This document shows positions 1 through 11,200 of a stretch of DNA of 64,000 nucleotides, in pieces (positions within the stretch are counted from its first letter, which is position 1; the number at the start of each line of letters is the position of its first letter). This DNA comes from Dactylonectria macrodidyma (lineage: Eukaryota > Ascomycota > Sordariomycetes > Hypocreales > Nectriaceae). A program made the translations under genes and the position numbers. Below the pieces are notes generated by a model that was given only the letters and a program-made list of their open reading frames with translations, searched no databases and had not been told where the DNA came from. The stretch covers positions 1,488,001 to 1,552,000 of the forward strand of contig JAGMUV010000013.1 in NCBI GenBank assembly GCA_020744425.1, read 5' to 3'.

Positions 1-231
1 CAAGTCCTTTCCAGCGGCTTGAAGGGAACACAGGCCAACGGACAGCGCCAGATGTCGAGACCAGGCCAAATTCATGCAGCGGCGCTTGACCTGGTGGCGG
101 CGGGCCTCATCAATCTTGAGGCACAGCGTGCGGAGCGGTCGAGCAAGCTGCGTCTAGCTATCGCTGACGATGAAGTGAAGATGGCACTCCGTGATGACCT
201 AGATCTTAGAGCGTTGGGTATTGGTGTATGA
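1..231 (+). CDS. Probable Cdc6/Cdc18 replication licensing factor, 3' end only
   Basis: The frame is open from base 1 to a TGA at 229-231, so this is the 3' end of a gene that starts outside the window; 76 residues are visible. The tail (GLINLEAQ, then KLRLAIADDEVKMALRDDLDL) has the layout of a C-terminal winged-helix domain: a helix, a beta hairpin, then a helix ending in an ALRD motif. It resembles the end of Cdc6/Cdc18 proteins, which have an ALKD-type motif at the same place. Cdc6 loads the MCM helicase at replication origins. The assignment rests on a short segment recalled by pattern; an ORC subunit or another winged-helix protein is possible. It converges on the Prp46 gene, with about 90 bp between the stops. 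Confidence 0.45.
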   Translation, partial: QVLSSGLKGTQANGQRQMSRPGQIHAAALDLVAAGLINLEAQRAERSSKLRLAIADDEVKMALRDDLDLRALGIGV

Positions 232-320
232 TGTATGTAATAATAGAGCCCCCTCAAGGGCTGCCCCGGTAGCTTCCTTTAGCAGTCCGGACATTAATTA
301 GATGAAAGCCTCGCCGATGT

Positions 321-1830
321 CTAAAACTTCCGATGCCCCAGAGTGGGCTTCCAGTCCAAGGGATGCGTCTCCTCAGTTGCAGTTTCATCCTGCTTCCAGA
401 TTTTGACTGAAGAACTCATTAGCAAAGATGGCATGGCGTGAAATTGGGCCATGTGCTTACTTGTCTTGTCAGCCTCTCCGCAAATGAGACGCAGTCCAGA
501 CCGATCAAATGTCGAGCTCATGATTCCGGCCTCTGCGTCAAGAGAGCCGGGCTGTGCCATTGTGTCCAGAGATTGGAAGCGATGACCAGACTTCCAGTCC
601 CAGAAGCTCATGGAGCCATTGTCAGCTACGAAGAGAGTCAGCATCTAATCGAAACCCTCTCTCATGGTGGAAGGGGGAGGAACACGTACCTCCTGAGAAG
701 AACACGTTCTGCTCGTTCACGCTCATTGTGTTGATAATGGCGTTGTGTCCCTCGAAATTTTGCATGAAAGCGCCTTCGGGACATTTCCACTGCTTGATGC
801 TTCCCGTGCTGCCGCTGGCGAAGGTGAACTCGGACGGATGAACGGCGAGGGCACGGACGCCCTTCTTGTGATGGGTGAGGACACCCATCGTCTTGCCCGC
901 AGCGAGATCCCACATCCTCACGGTGGAGTCGAGTGAGCCAGTGATGACTTGTGGATCGGCTTCTTGGCATACGAGGTCGGAGACGGTCTGGGTGTGTCCC
1001 GAGAGGACGTGGATGTTGCTCCTTGTGCGCATGTCCCAGACTCGGGCGACACCATCTCGGCCACCGGTGACCAGGACATCGAGCGTGGGGTGAAGGGCGA
1101 GGGTATAGACACCGCTCAAGTGGCCGTGGTAGTGGCGGATGACCTTGTTTGTTTCGAGATCCCAACACTTGACCATCTTGTCCTCGCCGCAAGAGAACAG
1201 GTACGGGTGTCGAGGGGACACAGCGAGACCGCGCACGGTGCTGATGTGACCAGTGAGTGTCAGCCTCAGCGAACCCGAAGCCAGGTCCCAGATTTTGATT
1301 GTGCGATCGCCAGCACCGCTGGCAAACCACTTGTTGCCAGGCTCGACGGCGAGACTGCGGACCCAGCCCAGATGGCCCGAGATGACCCTCATTAGCTTCC
1401 ACGGCGCGTGCCATTCTGGCTTGGACTGTTGAACAGCTGAAAGACCCCTCACCGCCAAGCTCATGTTATGGTGCTCATTGGCAGCCGCGGACGTCGACGC
1501 AGGCGCCGACGAAGCCTTAGAGCCAGGCCCAGCCTCGATGAGCTTTTGCGCAGGCCTGCCGGGAGCGCCTGGCTTCGCAACCTTTCTGCCAGGCTGTTTC
1601 GTGGGCATCTTGGCGGCGATGGACGGCGGGAGGATCTCGACGTCGGCGTACTCGGTGCGGAAGCGGCGCTTCAGGAGGGGATCTTCGGACGCGTCGTCGA
1701 GCTTCTGGCGCTTCGCGTGGGGATGGGGATGGCCGGGGATCTGGGCGAAGAGACCGCGCGAAACTGTGGCGTTTTGCGCGGCGAGGCCGCTGAGATGGAG
1801 CGCATCCTGGGATACCTCTGGATTCACCAT
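321..1830 (-). CDS. prp46: Pre-mRNA splicing factor Prp46 (PLRG1 family), WD40 propeller
   Basis: Prp46/PLRG1 is a core protein of the Prp19-associated (NineTeen) complex and acts in catalytic activation of the nuclear spliceosome. Coding exons are 1830-690, 625-461 and 406-321; introns 689-626 (GTACGT...TAG) and 460-407 (GTAAGC...CAG). The product is 463 residues. The N-terminal ~150 residues are low complexity; then about seven WD40 repeats follow, with clear GH...D...WD signatures such as [33 protein letters not shown] and [12 protein letters not shown]. Splicing restores [15 protein letters not shown] and GEADKTIKIW, both expected for the family. The frame extends upstream to a TTG at 1890 without an ATG, so I chose the ATG at 1830, in a CACCATG context. 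The promoter is shared with Nas6. Confidence 0.93.
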
Positions 1831-2194
1831 GGTGTTTGGTTGTACGGCGGTGAGAATGGAGAATTCTTCGTCGACGTCGTCGTCGTGCAAGATGGAAAAG
1901 TTGGCCGCCTCAAAAGTTGCGGCGGGATTGAGTTGAAGGCTGTGCAGCCGTGTGTGGCGCGTGCTGTCAGTGCGCCACAGAGGTCAAACAAGGACTGGAG
2001 GGTCTGCCTGCAGGGGATTCGTCACTGAGACTCTTACATAGACGACGTAACAGAACTAACTGCCTACTAAGCATCTCAAGTGGCATTCACATGGGGGATT
2101 GATTTGAAACATTTATCTTGAAATCATTCCTGCATTTCTCAACAAAGCCCGCTATTCTCGACTCTCTATTTTCGTATCGGAAATATAAGCCCTA
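1831..2194. promoter_or_regulatory. Divergent promoter between prp46 and nas6
   Basis: This 364-bp gap separates two ATGs pointing apart, so it must hold both promoters and both 5' leaders. The right half is AT-richer (around 2095-2190). I see no clear TATA box. Confidence 0.6.
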
Positions 2195-3375
2195 ATGGAC
2201 ACTGACAACGATCGCTTTCCGCTGCATACCGCGGCCCGTGAAGGGCGGGGTGAGTTCCTATCCAACTATCGCGGGCACATAAGACTCGACTAACAATGCC
2301 CCAGTAACGGTTGCGGAAGCCTTGTTGAAGGTTGGATAAATCCCGAAAAGACTATTTTCCCATCGACAGGCTGACAGGAATCATCTCCAAGGCCGATCCC
2401 AGGCTCTCACAGCGCAAGGATGACGATGGCCGGTTTCCCGTCCACTGGGCCGCATCCTCCAACAACTTGGACATCATGCTGTTGCTCGCCAACCAGAAAA
2501 GTTTTGATGCAGACGTCCAGGTAATAGCAAGGCCATCAGTGCCACAGGCTAAACTAATGACTGTGCGTTCTACAGGATGATAGCGGCTGGTCCCCGCTTA
2601 TGATCTCTGCCAGTGTTCCCGACAGTGAGGCCATCCTCAAGCTGCTCATCCAAAGGGACGCCGACATCAACCTCAAGAGTAAATCCTTAACCCCCATGAT
2701 TTCATGCTCTAGCCAGGATGCTAATAAGCTCGCATAGACAATAGTGGACAAGTAAAGACATTCCTTACACCACCATCAACAGCGTCTCCATGGATGTAGT
2801 ACTTACTTAGACAGACTGCCCTCCACTTCGTTGCTTCCAAGAAGAACTTAGACGTCGCTCGCCTCCTCATCGAAAGCAAGCCCCCAGCATCCACCCGCGT
2901 CCGTGATCGCCGTGGTCAGTATCCTATCCACCGCGCGGCTGCCGCCGGTTCTGCTCCAATGGTTCTACTTTTGCTCAAGAACAAGAGCCCCCTGAATGCC
3001 ACTGATAACGAGGGCTACACACCACTCCACCACGCCATCGCCGAAGGTCATGGTACGATTCCCTCCTGTTCCTTTACTTAATTTTGGCAGCATATACCTG
3101 GCTGACACTGTGCGTATAGGAGATACCGCCGTTGCCCTGCTTAAAGAAGGCGCCGACTTCACAATCAAGACTGGCGAAGACATCTTGGCCCTTGATTTAG
3201 CTCCAGATAAAGAAGTATGTGCATTGAAAGATAGAAAAACCCGCCCCTGGCCTCTAACCCATCTCTACCTTCCATGTTTTCCCCCCCGAATGAAACTCCA
3301 TCTAACTCTTGATAAAAGGTACGCCAATATGTCCTACAAGGCGCCGAGCGGGAGGGTATTGAGCTGTCAGGGTAG
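2195..3375 (+). CDS. nas6: Ankyrin-repeat 26S proteasome assembly chaperone (Nas6 / gankyrin, PSMD10)
   Basis: Nas6/gankyrin binds the Rpt3 ATPase and chaperones assembly of the proteasome 19S base in cytosol and nucleus. Eight exons can be joined: 2195-2249, 2305-2330, 2392-2520, 2576-2678, 2738-2751, 2815-3052, 3120-3214, 3319-3375, giving 238 residues (gankyrins are about 230). Ankyrin signatures run throughout: DDDGRFPVHWAA, DDSGWSPLMISAS, NNSGQTALHFVASKKNLD, DRRGQYPIHRAAAAGS and DNEGYTPLHHAIAEGHGD. The C terminus reads REGIELSG. All junction phases agree. The second intron has a weak donor (GTTGGA), chosen because the acceptor at 2390-2391 with a CTGAC branch gives LLKADPRL as expected. 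Two exons are only 26 and 14 nt, so a gene finder would easily miss this gene. It ends 72 bp from the convergent TMF1-like gene. Confidence 0.9.
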
Positions 3376-3447
3376 TTATGAACACAAGCAAGAAATGAAA
3401 AGACAAGAGAATCAAAAAGATCGTCTATCTAAGAAACCCCTGTCCGC

Positions 3448-6320
3448 TCATTTGACGGTACGCTCCACCAGTTCACGGTACATGGCCTTCACATCTTGCA
3501 CGTCTGCCTTGAGCTCCTCAACGAGCTCGCTCTTCTCACCTAGCATTTCCAGCGTAGTTTGGTATCTTGAGTTGAGGTTGCCGACCTCGGCTTCAAGGTC
3601 TGCCACTCGCGTCGTGGCCGACTTGGCCTTCTCCAAGTCTTTCATCAAACCGACTATGTCGGTCCTTGCCTCGTCTCGCTGACTGCACACACGCACCATC
3701 TCCTCCTTTGCTGCGACTTTTTCGGCCTCTAGTCGGCGGATCGCGGCACTCATCCGTTCAACTAGTTGCACTGTTGGGCCGGCTCCTACCGTTGACACGG
3801 ATATCATATCTTGCGCGACGTTCCGCGGGGCAGATGAATCGAGGTCGTCGTCACGATCTGGCGGTGGTGATGTAGCTCGGGGTGACTCAGTAGGTTCGAA
3901 TGGGGACAGCGGCGGTGGTGGTATTCCCGTTCCCAATGTAGAGAGTGTGCTGGTTCGAAGCGGAGGCTGGTTCGAGAGTCGGCGGCCAAAGAACATGCCC
4001 TCATTCGTACTGTCAGGGATGCTGCCAGGAGTAGGTGACCGTCGGGGCGGTCGACCAGGTACAGGCAGGCCGATCAAGTCTGAGCTGAAAGTTCGAGGCA
4101 CAGAGAGCAGTGGAGATTCAGGACGGCTCTGGCCTCTGAACAAGGATCCCACATCATCCGCCCACTGTCGACGCTCTACCTCGACTGCGAATTCTTTCGG
4201 AACGGATCGCTGTTGTTTCTCTAGGTCTGCTCGTGCTTGCTCGAGAGCAGTCTCGTTACTCTGGGCCTGCACCCGGAGAGCAGCGAGTTGTTCGCGGCAT
4301 GTCTCGAGCTCTTGTTGAGCGGCGGACAGTGCGGGCGTAACATCCTGTAGCTCCTCCTCAAGGCGCCTACAGCGAGTGGCCTGTACAAGGAATTAGCAAC
4401 GTCAAGTCAGAACACAGGGCGGCAAGTGATCACTTACCGAGTCTCGCGCCTTCTTTCGCATATCTGACTCTCGCCGCTGGGCTTCATCCCTCTCCTTTTC
4501 GAGATTTGAGACCTTGGTTAGCAAGGACGCCTCGATACCCTGCCAGTTGTTGCTGGCCGAGGCATACTGTGACTGTAAGGTCTCGATCTGGCGGATCAGC
4601 TTGAGCTGCGACTCCCCGCCAATGCCCGAGGAAGCCTCCTCAGCAGTAACTCGCATCGCTTCTAGTTTGCTTTCTGAGGCCAGTAGCTCCATTTTGAGCT
4701 CCTCTTCAAGATTGCGGCTGCGCTCAGCCGCACGATCTAGCTTCTCCTGCCAATCTAAACCGTCCAGATGTGCCTGGTGCGATATCATTTCGTTTTCTGT
4801 CTGCAGGCTCGAAAGAGACTCCTCAAGTTCCTTTTGCTTGGCTCGCTCCGCCGCTACAGCTTTATTGCGAGCCTCAATGCTTGCCAACTCGGCGTGTTCG
4901 GCGTTCGCCTTGGAGTCCTGTTCTAACCGTTTGTAGGCCGCATCTTTGATCGCATTCTCCCTCTTTAGAACATCAATCTCCTTCTGCAGAACAGCGCTCG
5001 CCTTGCGAACCTCTTCGTTCCGCTTCTCCTGCTCCTCGTTACTATTTATGCGAGTGCGAATCGCCTCAGCCTCGGCGGAGGCTTTTTCCTTGTCCTTCTT
5101 AAGCTCTTCTAGCTGCTTTTCATTGTCCGCGACCTGGGCGCGCAACTTTCGGATGGCGGTTCGGAACTTTTGCTCGGAAGTAGAAAGTTTCCGGCCCTCT
5201 TCCATTAGTAGAGCAATCTTCTCATCCTTTTCTGCCAATTTGCGCTCGGCGCTGCCAGATGGAGCGTCCGCTTTGCTCTTCTTTGCGGCTTCCGCGGCAT
5301 TCTTGGACAAGTACTGGATCTTGGCTTGGAGGGTATCTATTCGCTCGATGTATTCTTGGATCTCCTCTTGCTGGCGGGATTTGGTGACCTCGAGTTCTTC
5401 ATTGGTCTGTAGTATTTCAACTCGACTTTCAGTTGAGGAAGCTAGCGCTAGCGTAGGTGTCGACGTCTCCTGCTCCTTAGATCCCTCCTCTTGAGTGTCT
5501 TGCCTCGTGATTGTAGTACTATTTCCCCGCTTCTTGGAATCTTCGGTTTCGGTGTCGGGGATCTCCGACTTCTCAGTGGTCTGTTCTTGGAGGACGAGTT
5601 CTGGCTGGTTCTGGGATTCGGTTTCGGGCTTGATTGCCGTTTCCTTCGTAGCCTTCTCGCTTACCCGAGGCTCAGGTGTGGAATTGAGAGCCAGCTCGGG
5701 TATTGATTGCGCCGGAGGTTGCTGCGTAAATACAGCATGGCTCTTCTTAATGCTGTTCGAAGCGTCTGGCGTAGTTGCTATCGAGGGATCCGGTGTGGCA
5801 GGTTTCGATTTGTTCTCTGATTCGTCCTTGACAGGCGGCGTTTCAGTGCCAGAAGGGCTCTTGTCCATCGAAGCGCGAGCAGACGGCGTGGGGCTGGGCC
5901 TGGGCTGGTCAACAGAACTGCGCGGGGAGCTTCCAGCCTGGCTGCTCCTAGCAGCGACGGCTTTGGCTAGTCGGGCTTGTAGACGATCGTTGACTCGGGA
6001 AGCGGGTCTGCTGGGGACTGATGCAGAGTCGTTAGCTAGGGGCTTCATCGCGGACATAGCCAGTGAGGCGAAGAGGTGCGCCAGTAATCTAGCCAACGTG
6101 GCGATGAAGGGGGAGGCAACATACCTTGAGCTGCTTTCGGAGCCTGCATAGCGGGCTGAGGTGCAGGTTTGGTGGCAGAGACTGGCTTCGCAGCGGCCTG
6201 CTGGCGCTCAGCCTCCTCGCTCTCAGTGAGCATGTTATCGAGCCGGGACTCGACGCCAGTGATGGCGGAAGCGATGAATGTGCCCCATCGCGACTGCGCC
6301 GGCTTGTCCGGGGCAGTCAT
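3448..6320 (-). CDS. TMF1/Sgm1-like Golgi coiled-coil protein (TATA element modulatory factor family)
   Basis: Family members are Rab6-binding golgins (human TMF1/ARA160, yeast Sgm1) that tether vesicles at the Golgi. Exons are 6320-6125, 6017-4438 and 4380-3448; introns 6124-6018 and 4437-4381; 902 residues. The N terminus has the conserved short motif RWGTFIASAITGVESRLD. Next comes a Ser/Pro/Glu-rich disordered stretch of about 170 residues, then a long coiled coil (about residues 210-640, rich in heptads of K, E, L and A). A second disordered Ser/Pro region follows, and the last ~110 residues form a further coiled coil (VQLVERMSAAIRRLEAEK to YRELVERTVK), matching the C-terminal TMF 'TATA-binding' domain that carries the Rab-binding region. 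All exon joins are in phase. Start ATG at 6320. Confidence 0.88.
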
Positions 6321-7274
6321 GATGGTGGAAGCCGAGTAGACGTGAGCGATCTAGTTAAGAAATTGGGTTCGGAGGAGCTGCGGGCGGAGGACTCGTGGTG
6401 TAGCCTCGCCGAAGGGTCGTCGAACTACCCAGCTGTCAAGCTGTCCAGTTATCGATTGGTTAAGCTGTCGAGCTGTCGAGCTTCCTGGCCGTCCAGTCGT
6501 CCAGCCGCCGCGTGTTCAGGCAGTCCGCTTGCCTCGTCGGGTCGTCTTGTATTCAGTGATTGCGTCGTCGGTCCTCAGCCGTCAGGGCTCGTCCATGAGT
6601 CGCCGGGGACGATGACGGGCCGAAGGAGGACAGAAGGGAGCGGCGAAGCAGGCGATCGATCGTCGAGTCGTTCAGTCATGCATGAGCTGGAGAAGGAAGC
6701 AGCTTTGAAATTCAGGCCAGCAAAGGGCATGAGGTGTCGTTCGCCTCGCGACTGGGGTGTGTGTTGGAACTTGGGTGTGTGAGAGGTTGACGTGGAGTTG
6801 GAGGGGTGGGTTTTGGTTGATTAATAGCGAGTATTACCGGATGGCACTGCCTTAGTCTACTGCCTACCCGCAGGTACCACTAGCCGCCTCACTCAGGCAT
6901 GCACACCATGCCCCCCAGAAATGGGGTATCCATCCGTTTACAACTTTGCACTGCCTCTCAATACGAGAATGAGGTAGAGCAGAATGGCACAATAAATAGA
7001 CGAGGGAACACGAGGAGACCAGTCAATTGAGAAGAATGAGCATCCCATAGCTACTCTGATGTGCCCCCGCGCTGGATCAGAGCACCCTTCCAACGAAGCT
7101 CTGCTTGGGGGACCGTTTACGATGTACTGTCCAATTTTAAGGGCTCTCTAACAGCGCTTCCTGACCGTTCCTACACACGGCCTCAATACCACAGAAAACT
7201 ACTTGAGTCACTGTGCCCAGCTAGGAAAGGCCTCTCCCATCATCTGATACAGGTCGACGCGGCCCATCTAAGCC
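6321..7274. other. Intergenic: 5' region of the TMF1-like gene and spacer
   Basis: No supportable gene. The first 500 bp are GC-rich with repeated words such as gtcgagctgtc and tcgtccagccg, typical of a leader or promoter for the minus-strand gene. A 218-codon plus-strand frame here (6126-6782) is antisense to the TMF1 first exon and lacks a recognisable domain. Confidence 0.5.
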
Positions 7275-7516
7275 ATGGGAGACGAAACCACCAAGATCCA
7301 ACTACTCCAGGTACCGTACGTTGCTGTCTGCCACTAAACGTCGCCCTGAGCGTTACCCTGAAAGTCTGCCTAATTGGATACTAGAGGAAGCAAACGTCAC
7401 CACACCTCTCGGCCCATCCCGCCCTTAGCCGACTGGCCGAGTCTGTCCTCGAACTCTCTGAGCAGTCCAGCAACAACATCCACAAAATTCATCAGCGAGT
7501 CACAGCTTTAAAATAA
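7275..7516 (+). CDS. Possible small two-exon gene, 55-residue hypothetical protein
   Basis: An ATG at 7275 in a strong context (AAGCCATGG) opens a 36-nt exon ending exactly at CAG|GTACCG (7310/7311). An intron of 74 nt with a CTAAT branch sequence ends at ACTAG (7384), and a second exon runs 7385-7516 to TAA. Both junctions are phase 0. The product begins MGDETTKIQLLQ. Its C-terminal half (PALSRLAESVLELSEQSS, then NNIHKIHQRVTALK) looks like a single amphipathic helix with leucine/isoleucine spacing. I do not recognise a family; its size and form recall small coiled-coil subunits of larger complexes (BLOC-1, DASH, Mediator), but that is only analogy. The AATAAA-like sequence right after the stop is compatible with a real 3' end. 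It could still be chance. Confidence 0.35.
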
Positions 7517-8246
7517 AAGATAAAAATGGGGGTTTTTTTTTCTCTTAAAAAAAAGGACCATAATAAGTCATTCATTTCTCTCCTTCTTTCATAGTCCGGC
7601 TACAGAAAACACCTAATTCGCTATCGCACGGAAGAGACTGTATGGGTACACCATACTCGTACAATACACCAAAAGCTACCTTCAATCAGTGTTGGAAGGT
7701 ATGGCAAGGAAAGGAGAAGTTGGCTGAATTCGCCGACGAAACGACTCCCTCCATCTGTCTCCATCCCGCCATACGCAAAATCCACCATCTCATGTACCAC
7801 TCGCTCACTAACACAGAGTTACTTCTCCGGGGTATACACGCCGTGTAGTCAACGCCCTCTATTCCGTCCCTCTCCTGGCAATGACGAAACGTCGAAGGAT
7901 GGTGGCCAGGCGAAGAGTAGGATAGGCTGTCGCAAGCCGTCCTATCCTATGCTGAATTCACCAAATAATGAGGAGAAAAAAAGAGACGCGCTGTGTGCAC
8001 TGAACAATGCCTGAAATCCAAAACCTCTTAAACCAAACGTTGGGTCCTTTGTATTTCCTGCCTCATTTCAGCAGCAAGCGACAACACCATGTAGGCTGGC
8101 GGTCGTCATCGTCTTGCTGTGAATTGTCGTCGTCGTGGCAGTGATGGTGAAAGCAGTAATCAAAGAAAACACCCAGAAACTCGCTCGCTCCGTAGTAATC
8201 CGTTCCATGCATTCGTCGCCCATACTAGCACAAACTTGACCCTTCT
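7517..8246. other. Intergenic: 3' region of the giant repeat gene
   Basis: No supportable gene. It contains short A and T runs (around 7530-7552) and several A-rich words. A 68-codon frame at 7642-7848 starts with ATG but shows no domain or splicing and is probably chance. Confidence 0.5.
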
Positions 8247-11200
8247 TTATCCTGCAATCTTCCGCCACCAGCTGGTACGAGGTGCGGCCTCCACAAAGGT
8301 CGAGCTGCGCCGGCTCTGATAGCGCTCGTCACTTCCTTCTGATCGCTTTTCACGATCCTCCCGCCTTGCTCGTCGGCGTGGTTGATCATCTGTATCCTCT
8401 GGTGTCGCCTCACCCAACTTGGCCCGTCGTCGCGCTCGCCGACGTTCACGTGCCGCTTGCTCGTCGTCAACAGCATCGTCAGCTTGCCCACCTTCTTCAG
8501 GCGGTGGGGGCGCTTCAGATACCTCCTTGACCCAGGATGATGTGCCTGAGTGAGGCCATGCTGGAGGTTCGCGCTCCTCGCGCCGCCTAGATCTTCGCTT
8601 GTTGTATTCTTCGGGGTCGGCTGAGTCGCCACCGTGTCGTCGACTACCACGAGGGTAGACCTCCTGAACCTCTTCGGGTTCCTCAGCTTGGACTGCCCTT
8701 CTGGCCTCACGCCGACGACGGCGTTCATAGTCTTCTTCGGCCGGATCGACTTGTCGAGATTTTCGACGTTCGCGTCTGGCGGCCCTGCGCGCTTCCTCCT
8801 CTTCCTCCTGGGCCGCGGCGGCCGCGGCCGCAGCCTCCTTTTCTTTCCGTGCACGACGTCTCTCCTCTCGCCGAGCTTCACGAGCCTCTCGCTCTTCCTC
8901 GGCCTGTCTCTCTTCCTCTTCGCGTTGACGGGCTGCTCGCCGCTCTGCGCGACGCACCTCTCTTTCCTCGTCCCTTGGGGGCTCTGTATCGCCATCACGA
9001 CGTCGGTGACGCTCACGCCGAGCCTCTTCTCTCGTACGTCTTGGGTCATCAGCCACACGCTCGGCAGCATCGCGTTCAGCTCGCTTAGCTCTACGGGCAG
9101 CACGTCTGGCCTCTCGATCGAGGTCAACAACTTCGCCATCGTCTTCCATGTGTGCGGCGCGCAAAGCTTCGTCGTCGGTTGTTGCGTATGTGTTACGGCG
9201 CCGCGGTGGCTCTGGTCGCTCTGAACGGTCCAACTTGGGCGTTATGAGGCCTGCAAACAAGCCACCGAAACCGGCCTTCTTCGTGGACGATGCGCCGCGC
9301 CTGAGAGGGCCCTCGGAAGGACCACCAGAATCGACCATGACAATGTCTTCATCAGGGGGGGATCGTCTTGACCGTGGATGTTCAGGCTTGTCCGGGCTCT
9401 CTTCTGGATCCAGAGCCCCAGACATCTCAACGTCCTCGTCCTCTGGCCGCGTTCTGCGGGATCTTCTCCGGACCGACCTGTTCTTGTCCATGCCGAGGAT
9501 TTTGCTTGCCTTGTCGGGAATATCCTCGGGGGGAGGCGATGCGAGACCGCGAGCTGACTCTGAGTTTCGACGCCTATTGCTCATGCTACCCCTCTTCTCG
9601 CGAGAAGACGGTTGGCGAGTGATGGGTGGCGCGGTGAAGAGAGGAGGCGCTCGTGAGCGTGCCGGGGTCTTATCTGAGGAAGATCCCTTGGAAGACACCA
9701 TCTCCTCCTTATCCGCTCGTTTGCTGGACTTAGATTTGGACTTTGACTTGGATGACCTCTTCTTCTCCTCGCGGGGAGTTGCCGACCACTTGTTCCACGA
9801 ACTTCCCTCGCGGTTGACCCTGGGCCTCTCCTTCTTTGAAGATCTCGGCTCAGGAGGGGGGGTCAACGGGGGGTCCATTGGCGGGTCAGGAACGGGTGGT
9901 GGCACTTCGGCCATCCGCCTAGGTTTGCTCTTCCGGCTCTTCCTGGGCTTCTTCGACGCTTCGACTACCTCCATAAAGAGAGGCTCCTCCTCTGCGGGTT
10001 CCTCCTCTGCAGGCTCCTCTTCAGCAGGTTCTTCGGGCGTCTCAGCGACAAGCTCGTCCTGGGTGACATCAGGAACTTCCCTATGAGCCACTTCATCCGC
10101 TTCCCCATCCTCCTCGTCCTCTTCATCTTCATCCTCTTCCTCCTCAACAACGATAGCCGCCTTTGCTGCAGTTATGGCTTCGGCTTCTTCCTCCTCATCA
10201 TCTTCCTCAGCTTCTTCTTCGACAGCCTCGTCAACTTCTTCGGGCTCGTCATCAGCAGCGTCTTCTTCCACGATGATGCCAGCCTCCTCTTCCTCTTCTT
10301 CCTCATCCCCAGCCTCATCAGGAGTCTCGTATGACTCCTCGTCCTCATCCCCAGACATGCCCTTCTCCGCAGCTTTGAGAATTTCAGCGATTTCGTCAGC
10401 GTCAAGTTCGAGGTCGTCCAGATCTGGATCTACTTCGGCTTCAGCCTCTTCCGCGGCAGCCTCTTCTGCCTCCCTCGCAGCAGCCTCTTCAGCTCGCTGT
10501 GCAGCATTGTCAGTTAGTACGTTAAAGCGTTCTGTGTCTTTCCTGCCGAGCTTGCCCTTCTTCAACTTCTTAGCTTTCAGGGCTGCAAGCTCAGCTTCTT
10601 CCGCCTCGATGATTGCGGCGGCTTCTGCCTCTGCAGCCTCTCGCGCCGCGGCGGCAGCGGCTTCGGCGGCAGCGGCGGCTTCGGCGGCGGCAGCTTCCTC
10701 AGCTTCCCGTGCAGCTTCCTCCTCAGCTTCCCTCAAAGCAGCAGCTTCGGCCTCGGCCGCGGCTTGTTCTTCGGCCCGCCTTGAGGCACTCTCTGACAGA
10801 AGATTGTATCTTTCCATGTCTTTCCTGCCAAGTTTACCTCTCTTGACCTTCTTTGCGTTCAAGTTGAAGAGCTCGGCCTCCTCTTCTTCGACACGGGCAG
10901 CAGCTTCTGCCTCGGCGGACTCGGCGGCAGCTGCCACGGCGGCGGCAGCAGCTTCGGCAGCAGCGACCTCTTCAGCAGCGGCTGCTGCCGCTGCCGCTTC
11001 TGCTGCTGCTGCTTCATCGGCTTCCCTGGCAGCTTGCTCCTCAGCGCGCTTGTCTGCATTCTCTGTGAGGATGGTAAACCTCTCAGTGTCTTTCCTGCCA
11101 AGCTTGCCCTTCTTGGCTCTCTTCGCTTTCAAGGATGCGAGCTCCGCCTCTTCCTCCTCAATCTGCGCGGCAGCGGCGGCAATTGCAGCGGCCTCGGCAG

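Noticed and set aside
1831..1890. Extension of Prp46 to a TTG at 1890
   Set aside because: No ATG occurs in frame before an upstream stop; the ATG at 1830 has a better context.
6126..6782. 218-codon plus-strand frame
   Set aside because: Overlaps the first exon and promoter of the TMF1-like gene in antisense; no domain.
7642..7848. 68-codon frame starting with ATG
   Set aside because: No splice support, no recognisable fold and weak context; probably chance.
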